This document shows positions 1 through 9,444 of a stretch of DNA of 64,000 nucleotides, piece by piece. The position numbers and the translations under genes were made by a program. Origin of the DNA: Erwinia pyri (GTDB lineage: Bacteria > Pseudomonadota > Gammaproteobacteria > Enterobacterales > Enterobacteriaceae); the NCBI RefSeq assembly GCF_030758455.1, contig NZ_CP132353.1:1426001-1490000 (forward strand), read 5' to 3'. Positions within the stretch are counted from its first letter, which is position 1. Each line of letters begins with the position of its first letter. The notes below the pieces were generated by a model that ran no database searches, had not been told where the DNA came from, and saw only the letters and a list, made by a program, of their open reading frames with translations.

Positions 1-1713
1 CTGACCACGGTTTTCGTGGGCATGGACTTTTTCAGTCAGGGGCAGGCGCCTTACACTCAGGCGCTCTGGACCTGGATGCAGGTGGGCAACTTTAAGATTG
101 ACGTCAACTTCACGCTGGATGGTCTCTCGCTGACTATGCTCTCGGTGGTGACTGGCGTCGGCTTCTTTATCCACATGTTCGCCTCCTGGTATATGCGTGG
201 GGAAGAGGGCTACTCCCGGTTCTTCGCCTACACCAACCTGTTTATCGCCAGCATGGTGGTTCTGGTGCTGGCCGATAACCTGATGCTGATGTATCTGGGT
301 TGGGAAGGAGTGGGGCTCTGCTCCTATCTGCTGATCGGCTTCTATTACACCAACCCGAATAACGGCGCGGCGGCGATGAAAGCGTTCATCATCACCCGCG
401 TGGGTGACGTGTTCCTGGCTTTTGCCCTGTTTATCCTCTACAACGAGCTGGGTACGCTGAACTTCCGTGAGATGGTCGAGCTGGCGCCAGCGCACTTTGC
501 AGCAGATAACCACATGCTGCAGTGGGCCACGTTGATGCTGCTGGGTGGCGCGGTCGGTAAATCTGCCCAGCTGCCGCTGCAAACCTGGCTGGCGGATGCG
601 ATGGCTGGTCCGACACCTGTTTCCGCGTTGATCCATGCGGCGACGATGGTTACGGCTGGCGTCTATCTGATTGCCCGTAGTCATGGCCTGTTCCTGCTGA
701 CGCCTGAAGTGCTGCATCTGGTGGGCATTGTCGGGGCGGTTACGCTGGTGCTGGCGGGCTTCGCTGCGCTGGTGCAGACCGACATCAAACGCGTGCTGGC
801 TTACTCTACCATGAGCCAGATTGGCTATATGTTCCTGGCGCTGGGGGTACAGGCCTGGGATGCGGCGATCTTCCACCTGATGACGCATGCGTTCTTTAAA
901 GCGCTGCTGTTCCTCTCGTCCGGTTCGGTGATCCTGGCCTGTCATCACGAGCAAAATATCTTCAAAATGGGCGGCCTGCGTAAAAGCATTCCGCTGGTTT
1001 ATGTCTGCTTCCTGGTAGGGGGCGCGGCGCTCTCTGCGCTGCCGCTAATTACGGCGGGCTTCTTCAGTAAGGATGAAATCCTTGCCGGGGCGCTGGCTAA
1101 TGGACATCTGAACCTGATGGTAGCGGGTCTGGCAGGGGCGTTTATGACTTCGCTCTATACCTTCCGCATGATCTTTATCACTTTCCACGGCGAAGAGAAA
1201 ATTCACGCGCATGCCGGCAAAGGGATCACCCATCACCTGCCGCTTATTGTGCTGCTTATCCTCTCAACCTTTATTGGCGCGATGATCGTTCCACCGCTGA
1301 AAGGCGTTCTGCCGGAGACCGCTGAGCTGGCGCATGGTAGCGTTCTGACCCTGGAGATCGCCTCTGGGGTGGTCGCTGTCGTCGGGATCCTGCTGGCGGC
1401 CGTGCTGTGGCTGGGCAAACGCACGCTGGTGAGCAATATCGCTAACAGCGCCCCAGGCCGCTTCTTCAGCACTTGGTGGTTCGCCGCATGGGGCTTCGAC
1501 TGGCTGTATGACAAAGTTTTCGTGAAACCTTATCTGTTTGTTGCCTGGGCGCTGCAACGCGATCCGCTGAATGGTCTGATGAACATTCCGGCGCTGTTCT
1601 CTCGCCTGGCTAACAAAGGATTGGTGGTGAGCGAAAACGGCTATCTGCGCTGGTACGTTGCCTCAATGAGCGTGGGGGCCGTGGTGGTCCTGGCGCTGCT
1701 GATGACGATCTAA
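1..1713 (+). CDS. nuoL: NADH-quinone oxidoreductase subunit L (5' end outside window)
   Basis: Membrane proton-pumping subunit of respiratory complex I, homologous to Mrp-type antiporters. The reading frame is open from base 1, so the start lies upstream. About 570 codons are present against 613 in E. coli, so roughly 45 N-terminal residues are missing. A GTG at 16 is internal and not the start. Visible family features are the stretch LGWEGVGLCSYLLIGFYY, the channel segment GPTPVSALIHAATMVTAGVYL, the DIKRVLAYSTMSQIGYM helix, and the C-terminal lateral-helix region ending in VVLALLMTI. It is followed by nuoM after about 205 bp and then nuoN. Near-identity to E. coli NuoL throughout makes the assignment very secure. 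Confidence 0.98.
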   Translation: MTTVFVGMDFFSQGQAPYTQALWTWMQVGNFKIDVNFTLDGLSLTMLSVVTGVGFFIHMFASWYMRGEEGYSRFFAYTNLFIASMVVLVLADNLMLMYLGWEGVGLCSYLLIGFYYTNPNNGAAAMKAFIITRVGDVFLAFALFILYNELGTLNFREMVELAPAHFAADNHMLQWATLMLLGGAVGKSAQLPLQTWLADAMAGPTPVSALIHAATMVTAGVYLIARSHGLFLLTPEVLHLVGIVGAVTLVLAGFAALVQTDIKRVLAYSTMSQIGYMFLALGVQAWDAAIFHLMTHAFFKALLFLSSGSVILACHHEQNIFKMGGLRKSIPLVYVCFLVGGAALSALPLITAGFFSKDEILAGALANGHLNLMVAGLAGAFMTSLYTFRMIFITFHGEEKIHAHAGKGITHHLPLIVLLILSTFIGAMIVPPLKGVLPETAELAHGSVLTLEIASGVVAVVGILLAAVLWLGKRTLVSNIANSAPGRFFSTWWFAAWGFDWLYDKVFVKPYLFVAWALQRDPLNGLMNIPALFSRLANKGLVVSENGYLRWYVASMSVGAVVVLALLMTI

Positions 1714-1725
1714 AGTTGAGTTGGT

Positions 1726-1747
1726 GGGACGGGTAAATTCTCGTCCC
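1726..1747 (+). other. Hairpin in nuoL-nuoM spacer
   Basis: GGGACG at 1726-1731 pairs with CGTCCC at 1742-1747. No T-run follows, so it is unlikely to be a terminator. It may be an mRNA-stability or processing structure inside the nuo transcript. A second small inverted repeat, CATAC-gtgg-GTATG, lies near 1832-1845 in the same spacer. Confidence 0.5.
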
Positions 1748-1918
1748 TCGGCAAGAGAATGTTGAAAATTACCTGAAAACTGGGCGTTATCGGCGCAGTC
1801 AGTTTTGTCCGGGGCCGCAAGCAGTCGCAGCATACGTGGGTATGTGAGGCGTGCAGGCGGGGGCAAAAATGGCCAGCGAGACACGCCATTCAGGTTCAGA
1901 AAAGGGAAACAAATCGCC

Positions 1919-3439
1919 ATGTTACTACCTTGGCTTATCCTCATCCCGTTCATCGGTGGCCTGCTCTGCTGGCAGCTTGAACGCTTCGGCGCGAAAGTGC
2001 CGCGCTGGATTGCGCTGATTTCGATGGGACTGACGCTGGCGCTCTCTTTGCAGCTCTGGTTGCAGGGCGGCTATTCGCTGACTCAGGCCGCGGGTCTTCC
2101 GCAATGGCAGTCTGAATTCCTGGTGTCGTGGATCCCTCGTTTCGGGATTAACGTGCATCTGGCGCTGGATGGCCTCTCGCTGCTGATGGTGGTGCTGACC
2201 GGCCTGCTGGGCGTCATGGCTATTCTCTGCTCGTGGAATGAGATTGAGAAATGGCAGGGCTTTTTCCACCTGAATCTGCTCTGGATCCTGGGTGGCGTAA
2301 TTGGCGTGTTCCTGGCCATCGATATGTTCCTGTTCTTCTTCTTCTGGGAGATGATGCTGGTACCGATGTACTTCCTGATTGCGCTGTGGGGACACAAGGC
2401 ATCGGACGGGAAAACGCGTATTACTGCGGCCACCAAATTCTTCATCTACACCCAGGCGAGCGGTCTGGTGATGCTGATTGCGATTCTGGCACTGGTGTTT
2501 GTGCACTACAACGCGACGGGCGTCTGGACCTTCAACTATGAAGATCTGTTGAAAACGCCAATGTCGCACACCGTAGAGTACCTGCTGATGCTGGGCTTCT
2601 TTATCGCCTTCGCGGTAAAAATGCCTGTGGTGCCGCTGCACGGCTGGCTGCCGGATGCGCACAGCCAGGCGCCAACCGCAGGTTCCGTTGACCTGGCAGG
2701 GATCCTGCTGAAGACGGCAGCTTACGGTCTGCTGCGTTTTGCGCTGCCGCTGTTCCCGAACGCCTCTGCGGAGTTTGCGCCCATCGCCATGTGGTTAGGT
2801 ATCATCGGTATCTTCTACGGCGCGTGGATGGCCTTCTCTCAGTACGATATTAAACGTCTGATCGCCTATACCTCTATCTCACACATGGGCTTTGTGCTGA
2901 TTGCTATCTACACCGGCAGCCAGCTGGCGTTCCAGGGTGCGGTAGTGCAGATGATTGCACACGGCCTCTCCGCGGCTGCGCTCTTTATCCTGTGTGGTCA
3001 GCTTTATGAACGTCTCCATACCCGTGATATGCGTCAGATGGGTGGCCTGTGGTCACGCATCAAATGGTTGCCAGGGCTGTCGCTGTTCTTTGCGGTGGCT
3101 AACCTGGGGATGCCGGGAACCGGTAACTTTGTTGGCGAATTCATGATCCTCACCGGCAGTTTCCAGACGGTGCCGGTGATCATTGTTATCGCCACCTTCG
3201 GTCTGGTGTTTGCCTCCGTTTACTCGCTGGTCATGATGCAACGCGCTTATTATGGCGCACCAAAATCTGAAACGCCTCTGCGCGGCATGTCCGCTCGTGA
3301 GTTCCTGATGATTATGGTGCTGGTGGTTCTGCTGGTGCTGTTGGGGATCTATCCACAGCCGATTCTGGACACCTCACATGCTGCGATGAGTAACATTCAG
3401 CAGTGGTATACCGCTTCAATCTCAACTACAAGGCCGTAA
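1919..3439 (+). CDS. nuoM: NADH-quinone oxidoreductase subunit M
   Basis: Second antiporter-like membrane subunit of complex I (506 aa; E. coli 509). The ATG at 1919 gives MLLPWLILIPFIGG, which matches the E. coli N terminus. The open frame extends 38 codons further upstream, but that extension has no family similarity and is rejected. Recognisable motifs are FFFFWEMMLVPMYFLIALWG, with the conserved glutamate, and KMPVVPLHGWLPDAHSQAPT, with the key lysine, plus the DIKRLIAYTSISHMGFV helix. It lies in the nuo operon, 6 bp before nuoN. Confidence 0.98.
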   Translation: MLLPWLILIPFIGGLLCWQLERFGAKVPRWIALISMGLTLALSLQLWLQGGYSLTQAAGLPQWQSEFLVSWIPRFGINVHLALDGLSLLMVVLTGLLGVMAILCSWNEIEKWQGFFHLNLLWILGGVIGVFLAIDMFLFFFFWEMMLVPMYFLIALWGHKASDGKTRITAATKFFIYTQASGLVMLIAILALVFVHYNATGVWTFNYEDLLKTPMSHTVEYLLMLGFFIAFAVKMPVVPLHGWLPDAHSQAPTAGSVDLAGILLKTAAYGLLRFALPLFPNASAEFAPIAMWLGIIGIFYGAWMAFSQYDIKRLIAYTSISHMGFVLIAIYTGSQLAFQGAVVQMIAHGLSAAALFILCGQLYERLHTRDMRQMGGLWSRIKWLPGLSLFFAVANLGMPGTGNFVGEFMILTGSFQTVPVIIVIATFGLVFASVYSLVMMQRAYYGAPKSETPLRGMSAREFLMIMVLVVLLVLLGIYPQPILDTSHAAMSNIQQWYTASISTTRP

Positions 3440-3445
3440 TTCGCC

Positions 3446-4903
3446 ATGACAATAACTCCTCAACAATTGATCGCGCTTCTGCCGCTGCTGATCGTCGGAT
3501 TGACGGTGGTAGTTGTGATGCTGTCCATTGCGTGGCGACGCAACCACTTCGTCAATGCCACGCTGGCGGTGATTGGCCTGAACATTGCGCTGGTTTCGCT
3601 GTTCTTTGTCGGCCAGGCTGGCCCGATGGACGTCACGCCGCTGCTGCGGGTAGACGGGTACTCTATGCTCTATACCGGGCTGGTGATCCTTGCCAGTCTC
3701 GCCACCTGTACGTTTGCCTATCCCTGGCTGGCGGGCTATCCCGATAACCGTGAAGAGTTCTACCTGCTGGTGCTGATTGCCGCAATGGGCGGCATTGTGC
3801 TGGCCAGCGCCAACCATCTGGCTTCGCTGTTTATCGGTATTGAGCTGATCTCCCTGCCGCTGTTTGGCCTGGTAGGCTACGCCTTCCAGCAAAAGCGTTC
3901 GCTGGAAGCAGCCATCAAATACACCATTATGTCTGCGGTGGCCTCCTCTTTCCTGCTGTTCGGGATGGCGATGGTCTATGCAGATTCCGGTAACCTGAGC
4001 TTTGTGGCGCTGGGCAAGAGCCTGAATGATGGGCTTATCCATCAACCGCTGCTGCTGGCCGGTCTAGGTATGATGATTGTGGGTCTGGGCTTCAAGCTGT
4101 CGCTGGTGCCTTTCCACCTCTGGACGCCGGATGTCTATCAGGGTGCGCCAGCGCCGGTATCGACCTTCCTGGCGACCGCCAGCAAGATCGCTATCTTCGG
4201 CGTGGTGATGCGTCTGTTCCTGTATGCACCGGTAGCAGACAGCGAAGCGGTACGCCTGGTGCTGGCAATCATCGCCGTTGCTTCTATTCTGTTCGGTAAC
4301 CTGATGGCTATCTCGCAGAGCAACATCAAGCGTCTGCTGGGCTACTCTTCCATTGCTCACCTGGGGTATCTGCTGGTAGCGCTGATTGCTATCCAGACGC
4401 ATCAGCTGTCGCTGGAAACCGTGGGCGTCTATCTGGCGGGTTACCTGTTCAGCAGCCTCGGTGCGTTCGGCGTGGTCAGCCTGATGTCCAGTCCGTATCG
4501 CGGTCCGGATGCAGATTCGCTCTACTCCTACCGTGGCCTCTTCTGGCACCGTCCTATCCTGTCAGCTGTTATGACGGTGATGATGCTGTCGCTGGCCGGT
4601 ATTCCCATGACGCTGGGCTTTATTGGTAAGTTCTACGTGATTGCCGTCGGTGTGGGTGCGCAGTTGTGGTGGCTGACCGGTGCTGTGGTAGTCGGCAGTG
4701 CGATTGGCCTCTATTACTATCTGCGCGTGACGGTGAGTCTCTACCTGAACCCGCCAGAGCTGCTGCAACGTGATACGCCAGCCAACTGGGCATTCACCGC
4801 AGGCGGTGTGGTAGTGCTGATCTCCGCAATTCTGGTGCTGCTGCTGGGTATCTATCCTCAGCCGCTGATTTCACTGGTGCAGATGGCTCAGCCGCTGATG
4901 TAA
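3446..4903 (+). CDS. nuoN: NADH-quinone oxidoreductase subunit N
   Basis: Third antiporter-like subunit of complex I and last gene of the operon (485 aa, the same length as in E. coli). It begins [18 protein letters not shown] and is almost wholly hydrophobic, with many predicted helices. The motifs [20 protein letters not shown] and [17 protein letters not shown] are diagnostic. The start is 6 bp after the nuoM stop. A strong intrinsic terminator follows at 4922, closing the operon. Confidence 0.98.
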   Translation: MTITPQQLIALLPLLIVGLTVVVVMLSIAWRRNHFVNATLAVIGLNIALVSLFFVGQAGPMDVTPLLRVDGYSMLYTGLVILASLATCTFAYPWLAGYPDNREEFYLLVLIAAMGGIVLASANHLASLFIGIELISLPLFGLVGYAFQQKRSLEAAIKYTIMSAVASSFLLFGMAMVYADSGNLSFVALGKSLNDGLIHQPLLLAGLGMMIVGLGFKLSLVPFHLWTPDVYQGAPAPVSTFLATASKIAIFGVVMRLFLYAPVADSEAVRLVLAIIAVASILFGNLMAISQSNIKRLLGYSSIAHLGYLLVALIAIQTHQLSLETVGVYLAGYLFSSLGAFGVVSLMSSPYRGPDADSLYSYRGLFWHRPILSAVMTVMMLSLAGIPMTLGFIGKFYVIAVGVGAQLWWLTGAVVVGSAIGLYYYLRVTVSLYLNPPELLQRDTPANWAFTAGGVVVLISAILVLLLGIYPQPLISLVQMAQPLM

Positions 4904-4921
4904 GCTACAGAGTATGTGAGA

Positions 4922-4949
4922 AACGGGCTCACTGGAGCCCGTTTTTTTT
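4922..4949 (+). terminator. Rho-independent terminator of the nuo operon
   Basis: AACGGGCTC at 4922-4930 pairs with GAGCCCGTT at 4935-4943 around an ACTG loop, followed by an eight-T run. It lies 18 bp after nuoN and before elaA, so elaA is a separate unit or is reached by read-through. Confidence 0.92.
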
Positions 4950-4984
4950 GGCTTAAATAAACAGCGACCAGCGGAGCAACGTAA

Positions 4985-5434
4985 ATGGAAGTGTACTGGC
5001 AGGATCTGCATCACAGTGACCTCAGCGTCGCGCAGCTTTATCAGATTATGGCCTTGCGCAATGCGGTATTTATTGTCGAGCAAAATTGCCCATATCAGGA
5101 TCTGGATGGGGCCGATCTGCTGGGTGAAAACCGTCATCTGCTGGCAATTTTTGATCATCAGCTGTTGGCCTATGCGCGGATACTTGCGCCGGAATCGGCG
5201 GAGAAACCGGTGAAGATTGGCCGGGTGATTGTTGCAAGCGAAGCGCGAGGATTAAGCCTGGGAAACCGGCTGATGGAACAGGCGATCGCCTGCTGTGAAC
5301 ACTACTGGCCGCAGCACAAAATTTTCCTTTCCGCGCAGGCTCATCTTCAGGAATTCTACGATCGCTTTGGCTTCAGGGTAACCAGCGACATCTACCTTGA
5401 GGATAATATTCCCCATGTTGATATGGAAAAATAA
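4985..5434 (+). CDS. elaA: GNAT-family acetyltransferase ElaA
   Basis: Small cytoplasmic protein of the GCN5-related N-acetyltransferase fold (149 aa; E. coli ElaA about 153). Substrate unknown. The sequence shows WQDLHHSDLSVAQLY at the start, VEQNCPYQDLDGADLLG, the acetyl-CoA-binding region IGRVIVASEARGLSLGNRLM, and QAHLQEFYDRFGF near the end, all shared with E. coli ElaA. The ATG is preceded by GCGGAGCAACGTAA, a usable ribosome-binding site. It sits between the nuo terminator and a terminator shared with opgD. Confidence 0.93.
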   Translation: MEVYWQDLHHSDLSVAQLYQIMALRNAVFIVEQNCPYQDLDGADLLGENRHLLAIFDHQLLAYARILAPESAEKPVKIGRVIVASEARGLSLGNRLMEQAIACCEHYWPQHKIFLSAQAHLQEFYDRFGFRVTSDIYLEDNIPHVDMEK

Positions 5435-5491
5435 AGGTATGCCGCATCGTTTTGCGCTAACAGCCAGCCAGTCTCTGAAAATTTTTGCCAT

Positions 5492-5516
5492 AAAAAAGGC
5501 CGCTCATGCGGCCTTT
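5492..5516. terminator. Bidirectional terminator between elaA and opgD
   Basis: AAAGGCCGC and GCGGCCTTT pair around a TCAT loop. On the minus strand the stem is followed by a T-run (six As upstream of the stem on the plus strand), serving opgD. On the plus strand it can also end elaA transcripts. Confidence 0.85.
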
Positions 5517-5526
5517 ATGTTGTGAT

Positions 5527-7185
5527 TTACCCGGCGGTCATCTGCCGGTCATCAACGTATTTACGTTTGTCTGGCGGCGGCGGGAAGTACTGATAGAGCC
5601 ACGTTTCGCTCAGCGTTTCATCCCTGGTGCGCAGGAACAGACGCAGATTGACGGGCTCGGTCGAGTCGCTATTTGGATACCAGTCAAACAGGATACGGTA
5701 GCCATCAATCGGCTCTACGTAGAGGATCTCAACCTGTTTGATGGTGCCGGAGGTGGTAGTGATCACCGGCTCAATGCCTTTCGGCGCGGCGGCTTTCAGA
5801 TCGCCGCCCACAAAGTCCACCGCAAAACGGCGCGCCCAGACATCGGGATAGTGTTCACCCGGCGCCCAGCCTTCCGGGAAGCCGCCCATGCCGGTACGGG
5901 TGGCATTCACGCGGGATAAGCCGCTGCGAACCGGTGGCAAGCCGCTCCAGTAGAGTTTGTAGCTGAAGCTGTGCTCGCTACCTGCTTTGATCGCCTCTGC
6001 CGGACGCCAGAAGCAGACAATATTATCCAGCGTTTCACCGGTGGTTGGGATCTCCATCAGATTGATGGCACCTTTACCCCATTTGCCAACGGGTTCCACC
6101 CACAAGCTTGGACGCTTGTTATACCAGCCAATCACATCCTGATAATCCTGGAAGTCATGGTTCAGCTGTAGCATGCCGAAACCGCGAGGATTCTCATCCT
6201 GGTAGGCGTTGTAGGTCAGACGCTGAGGATTGTTCAGCGGACGGCAGATCCATTCGCCCACCCCGGTCCACATCGCCAGACGATCGGAGTCGTGAATTTG
6301 CGGGTGGATGGTGTCGCACATGCGGCGTTCATTGTTGCCGCAGCTGAACATGGTAGTCATCGGCGCGATGCCGAGCTGATCGATATCTTTGCGGGCATAC
6401 AGATGGTTTTCCACCTCCATCACCACGCGCTTATCTTCACAATGAATGATGAATTTGAAGGCACCCGTGCAGCTTGCGCCATCCAGCAGCGTATAAACGG
6501 TAAAGGTGGTGTCATCAGCCTTGGGCGTTTCGAACCAGAAGGCGGTAAAGTCCGGGAACTCTTCTTTGCCGTTACTGAAGGTATCGATAGCCACGCCGCG
6601 TGCAGAGAGGCCGTATTGATAGGTTTCATCCACCGCGCGGAAGTAGCTTGCGCCGAGGAAAGAGACGATATCCCGGCTGGCCAGTTCAGGCTTTTTAAAG
6701 GCGCGGAAACCCGCAAAGCCTAAATCCGTTTTGCCTTCCAGCTGTTTGGTGTCCACGTTGGCGTTGTGATAGTTAAACAACTCGGGACGGAAGTGAATTT
6801 CACGCGCTTCGCGGCTTGAGGCATCCACGGAGAACATGCGCAGACGACGCTTGAAGCCCATGCCGACGTGGAAGAACTGCACGTCAAGCTCACGGTCAGG
6901 AATAGCGTTCCAGAGTGAGTGACTGGCGTCGTACTGAATTTCGTTATACGCCTGCGGCGTCAGGGTGGCCAAAGTTTCTGGCAGCGGAGCTGGCGCGCCA
7001 CCGTAAGGTTTTTTGGCTAAGTCGGCCGCCATCTGCTTCAGTACGTTAAAATCAAAACGCTTAGCAGAGCCGTCGGCGATATCGGTATCAGCCCAGGCTG
7101 CCTGTGCAAACAGCGTTGATAAACCGGACATCCCGCTTACCGTAGCGAAAGCCATTGACGCTTTCATAAACATTCTTCGATTCAT
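5527..7185 (-). CDS. opgD: Glucan biosynthesis protein D (osmoregulated periplasmic glucans)
   Basis: Periplasmic protein that controls backbone structure of osmoregulated periplasmic glucans (552 aa; E. coli OpgD/MdoD 551). The N terminus [18 protein letters not shown] is a twin-arginine export signal (RR at residues 3-4), followed by an Ala-rich cleavage region ending QAAWA. Conserved stretches include [64 protein letters not shown] and [19 protein letters not shown]. The frame also offers an ATG four codons upstream (7197), but AAAGGGA abuts that one and is better spaced for 7185, and homology also favours 7185. Upstream lie a consensus CRP site and a 12-bp palindrome, suggesting carbon-source control. 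Confidence 0.96.
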   Translation of the reverse strand: MNRRMFMKASMAFATVSGMSGLSTLFAQAAWADTDIADGSAKRFDFNVLKQMAADLAKKPYGGAPAPLPETLATLTPQAYNEIQYDASHSLWNAIPDRELDVQFFHVGMGFKRRLRMFSVDASSREAREIHFRPELFNYHNANVDTKQLEGKTDLGFAGFRAFKKPELASRDIVSFLGASYFRAVDETYQYGLSARGVAIDTFSNGKEEFPDFTAFWFETPKADDTTFTVYTLLDGASCTGAFKFIIHCEDKRVVMEVENHLYARKDIDQLGIAPMTTMFSCGNNERRMCDTIHPQIHDSDRLAMWTGVGEWICRPLNNPQRLTYNAYQDENPRGFGMLQLNHDFQDYQDVIGWYNKRPSLWVEPVGKWGKGAINLMEIPTTGETLDNIVCFWRPAEAIKAGSEHSFSYKLYWSGLPPVRSGLSRVNATRTGMGGFPEGWAPGEHYPDVWARRFAVDFVGGDLKAAAPKGIEPVITTTSGTIKQVEILYVEPIDGYRILFDWYPNSDSTEPVNLRLFLRTRDETLSETWLYQYFPPPPDKRKYVDDRQMTAG

Positions 7186-7230
7186 GCCAGAAGTCATTCC
7201 CTTTGCTGAACGGAGTTCGTAGAGACTATC

Positions 7231-7242
7231 GTGTAATTACAC
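7231..7242. promoter_or_regulatory. 12-bp perfect palindrome in opgD promoter region
   Basis: GTGTAATTACAC is a perfect palindrome 46 bp upstream of the opgD start, and overlaps a possible -10 (TGTAAT on the minus strand). It could be an operator for an unknown dimeric repressor or simply part of the promoter. Confidence 0.4.
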
Positions 7243-7257
7243 TCTGCTTTACCCGGA

Positions 7258-7273
7258 TGTGACACAGGTCACA
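7258..7273. promoter_or_regulatory. CRP (cAMP receptor protein) binding site upstream of opgD
   Basis: TGTGA-CACAGG-TCACA is an exact match to the CRP consensus TGTGA-N6-TCACA. The centre at about 7265 is roughly 80 bp upstream of the opgD ATG and about 35-42 bp upstream of a plausible start of transcription, a class II activator position. No other gene start is near on either side. Confidence 0.8.
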
Positions 7274-7372
7274 GGGAGTTACGACAGCTTGTGGGTGTGA
7301 AAATTCAGTTCAGCAAAAATTTATCAGATAAATCCAACAAAAGCAGTGTATTCCTCTGAAACCGCAGCCATT

Positions 7373-8266
7373 TCACTCCGCTGCTGGCAGGTGAGGGGAG
7401 GGAGCGGCGTGATGACGGAGCCTGTCGGTAATAAACTTATGCAAAGGGGCCTGGCGGTTTGCATGCCGCATCACCACTATCAGTTCGCGATAAAAAGTCA
7501 GCCCGGCCAGCGGGATGATGCGTACGTCAGCCGGACGGTCCCGCCAGAGGCCCGCTAACGGCACAAGGGCAACGCCAAGGCGCATCTCGACCATTTTAAC
7601 GATGGCATCAATTTCATCAATCTCCAGCGCCAGCCGCGGATCCAGCCGCTGCTCACGCAGAAACTGGCTGACCATTCTGCCGCCAAATGACGAGCGGTCA
7701 TAACGAATAAAGGGAAGCTGGCGGATCAGCTCTACCGCATTATCGCCGTTCACGTCTGGCGGCGTAATCAGCACGTAAGGCTCTTTCTGCAGCGTCTCGG
7801 CATAGAGATCTTTCGTCAGAGCGAAACTGGGTTTGATGATCACCGCTAAATCGATATTTCCGGCATCCACCTGCGTCAGCAGGTTAGAGGAGACGCCGGG
7901 AATGAGCTTGGTTTCCAGTGCTGGCGCCTGCTGATGCACGCTAACCAGCACAGCAGGCAGTAAGCCGGTTTGTACCGAGGAGATGGCCCCTATCTTTATC
8001 GCTCCACGATAGTCCACCAGATTCTCTGGCTGCGCCATGCGTGCAAAAAGCGCCAGCATCTCCTCCGCCATCGGCAGGATACGGGCGCCCTCGGCGTTCA
8101 GCGCCACGGCGCGGCCCGAGCGGTCAAACAGCCTGATGCCGAGCGCGTTCTCCAGCGTTCGCATCTGTGCGCTAACGGCAGACTGGGTCAGGCCAGTCTG
8201 CTGCCCGGCGGCGGCAAAAGTGCCAAACTGGCTGACGGCAATAAAGGTTCTGATTTCACGCAGCAT
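7373..8266 (-). CDS. LysR-family transcriptional regulator
   Basis: 297-aa LysR-type regulator, the usual length. Residues 1-60 form the winged helix-turn-helix (MLREIRTFIAVSQFGTFAAAG, then LTQSAVSAQMRTLENALGI and LFDRSGRAVALN). The rest is the periplasmic-binding-protein-like effector domain, beginning IKIGAISSVQTGLLPAVL. It is divergent from the VOC-family gene at 8385 with 118 bp between, the standard arrangement for a LysR regulator and its target. The inducer is unknown. No specific orthologue is recognised. Confidence 0.92.
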   Translation of the reverse strand: MLREIRTFIAVSQFGTFAAAGQQTGLTQSAVSAQMRTLENALGIRLFDRSGRAVALNAEGARILPMAEEMLALFARMAQPENLVDYRGAIKIGAISSVQTGLLPAVLVSVHQQAPALETKLIPGVSSNLLTQVDAGNIDLAVIIKPSFALTKDLYAETLQKEPYVLITPPDVNGDNAVELIRQLPFIRYDRSSFGGRMVSQFLREQRLDPRLALEIDEIDAIVKMVEMRLGVALVPLAGLWRDRPADVRIIPLAGLTFYRELIVVMRHANRQAPLHKFITDRLRHHAAPSPHLPAAE

Positions 8267-8384
8267 GGCGACCGATCCCGTAAAAAAATTGTTGATTCAT
8301 TGTAAAGATATTCGCTTTTCATAAAAAATATTATCGATAAGAATAGAGCAACACCACACTCTTTATCCGCTACCGGAGCACCCA
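8267..8384. promoter_or_regulatory. Divergent LysR/VOC promoter region
   Basis: The AT-rich 118-bp spacer contains TTATCGATAA, a perfect 10-bp palindrome at 8331-8340, inside ATATTATCGATAAGAAT, which fits the T-N11-A pattern of LysR-type operators. Binding by the adjacent regulator is inferred from position only. Confidence 0.45.
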
Positions 8385-8810
8385 ATGGCCCTTAGTCCGT
8401 TTCATCTGGCAATACCCGTGCATGACCTCGCCGCTGCGCGCCATTTCTACGGCACCGTATTTAATCTTCCGGAAGGCCGCTCCAGTGAGCAGTGGGTAGA
8501 TTTCGACTTTTATGGTCATCAGCTGGTGATCCATCAGGCGCCAAAAACCGCCGCCCAGGATGCCGTACATACTAACCATGTTGATGGCCACGGCGTCCCC
8601 GTTCCCCATTTCGGGCTGGTGCTGAACTGGGAAGAGTGGGAGCAACTGGCGGCGCGCCTGCGTGATTTCCAGGTCAAATTTGAGATTGAGCCCTATATCC
8701 GCTTTAAAGGGCAGGTGGGCGAACAGGCAACGATGTTTTTCTTCGATCCCTGTGGCAACGCGCTGGAGTTTAAGGCCTTTAAGGATATCAGCCGGATGTT
8801 TGCGAAATAG
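8385..8810 (+). CDS. VOC-family (glyoxalase/dioxygenase fold) protein
   Basis: 141-aa single-domain protein of the vicinal-oxygen-chelate superfamily. It starts [19 protein letters not shown], a classical first beta-alpha unit with a metal-ligand His, and ends with [15 protein letters not shown], the typical last strand with the ligand Glu. [20 protein letters not shown] lies between them. Such proteins are metal-dependent lyases, dioxygenases or binding proteins, and the substrate cannot be told from sequence. The ATG is preceded by CGGAGCACCCA. Divergent from the LysR gene, and probably regulated by it. Confidence 0.88.
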   Translation: MALSPFHLAIPVHDLAAARHFYGTVFNLPEGRSSEQWVDFDFYGHQLVIHQAPKTAAQDAVHTNHVDGHGVPVPHFGLVLNWEEWEQLAARLRDFQVKFEIEPYIRFKGQVGEQATMFFFDPCGNALEFKAFKDISRMFAK

Positions 8811-8867
8811 CCTAACGCCACTCCCTGTTTCCCCGGGCATCTTTTTTCAAAGACCGCTTCACGGTCG

Positions 8868-8892
8868 CCGGTCGCCGTGACCGGTTTTTTTT
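8868..8892 (+). terminator. Rho-independent terminator after VOC gene
   Basis: CCGGTC (8868-8873) and GACCGG (8879-8884) pair around GCCGT, followed by eight Ts. Confidence 0.88.
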
Positions 8893-8962
8893 GTTTTAAG
8901 GGTTAATGGCTGCATTATCAGGCAATTCCTGGAGAGGTTCGCGGGCAGGCTGGCAAATAGTG

Positions 8963-8973
8963 TCTATAGTTAA
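8963..8973 (+). promoter_or_regulatory. Putative RpoS-type -10 element of elaB
   Basis: TCTATAGTTAA resembles the extended sigma-S -10 (KCTAYRCTTAA) and lies about 30 bp before the elaB start. No good -35 is visible, as is common for sigma-S promoters. E. coli elaB is known to be RpoS-dependent. Confidence 0.55.
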
Positions 8974-9003
8974 GGGAGAATTTTATTCGCACAAGGAGAT
9001 GTT

Positions 9004-9315
9004 ATGGCTACAACAAATGCACCTGAAGAGAACCGCCTGGACGACGACCTGGCGCTGCTGACGAAAACACTGGAAGATGTTCTGAAATCCTCCGGCGATC
9101 CGGCAGATCAAAAATATCTCGACCTGAAAGCCAAAGCAGAAGCCTCGTTGAACGACGTGAAGTCTCGCGTCAGCAACGCGACCGACACTTATTATGTTCG
9201 TGCGAAACAAGTTGCTTACCGGGCCGATGAATACGTACACGAAAAGCCGTGGCAGGGAATTGGCGTTGGCGCCACTCTGGGGCTGGTCGTGGGACTGTTG
9301 CTGGCGCGCCGTTAA
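9004..9315 (+). CDS. elaB: Ribosome-associated, tail-anchored inner membrane protein ElaB (DUF883)
   Basis: 103-aa member of the ElaB/YqjD/YgaM family: stationary-phase proteins with a C-terminal membrane anchor that bind ribosomes in E. coli. The N-terminal two thirds is charged and helical (LDDDLALLTKTLEDVLKSSG, DVKSRVSNATDTYYVRA). The C terminus VHEKPWQGIGVGATLG then VVGLLLARR is the glycine-zipper transmembrane segment and basic tail, nearly identical to E. coli ElaB. It has a strong ribosome-binding site (AAGGAGATGTT) and an RpoS-like -10 upstream. Confidence 0.95.
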   Translation: MATTNAPEENRLDDDLALLTKTLEDVLKSSGDPADQKYLDLKAKAEASLNDVKSRVSNATDTYYVRAKQVAYRADEYVHEKPWQGIGVGATLGLVVGLLLARR

Positions 9316-9330
9316 GGCTCCAGCTAACAG

Positions 9331-9358
9331 CAACGGGCGTCCTTCGGGGCGCCCGTTG
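9331..9358 (+). terminator. Hairpin after elaB (probable terminator)
   Basis: CAACGGGCG at 9331-9339 pairs with CGCCCGTTG at 9350-9358. The stem is strong but the following sequence (tgcttg) lacks a real T-run, so termination may be partial. Confidence 0.6.
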
Positions 9359-9444
9359 TGCTTGTGGGCGAGTTAGCCCAGATCAAAACAGCGCGTCTGC
9401 TCCCCCGGTAAACTGGAAAAACTCTGATCTCTCCGGACGCCGCA

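Noticed and set aside
1925..2662. 245-codon antisense open frame in nuoM
   Set aside because: His/Gln-rich translation typical of the reverse of a hydrophobic membrane protein gene; not a gene.
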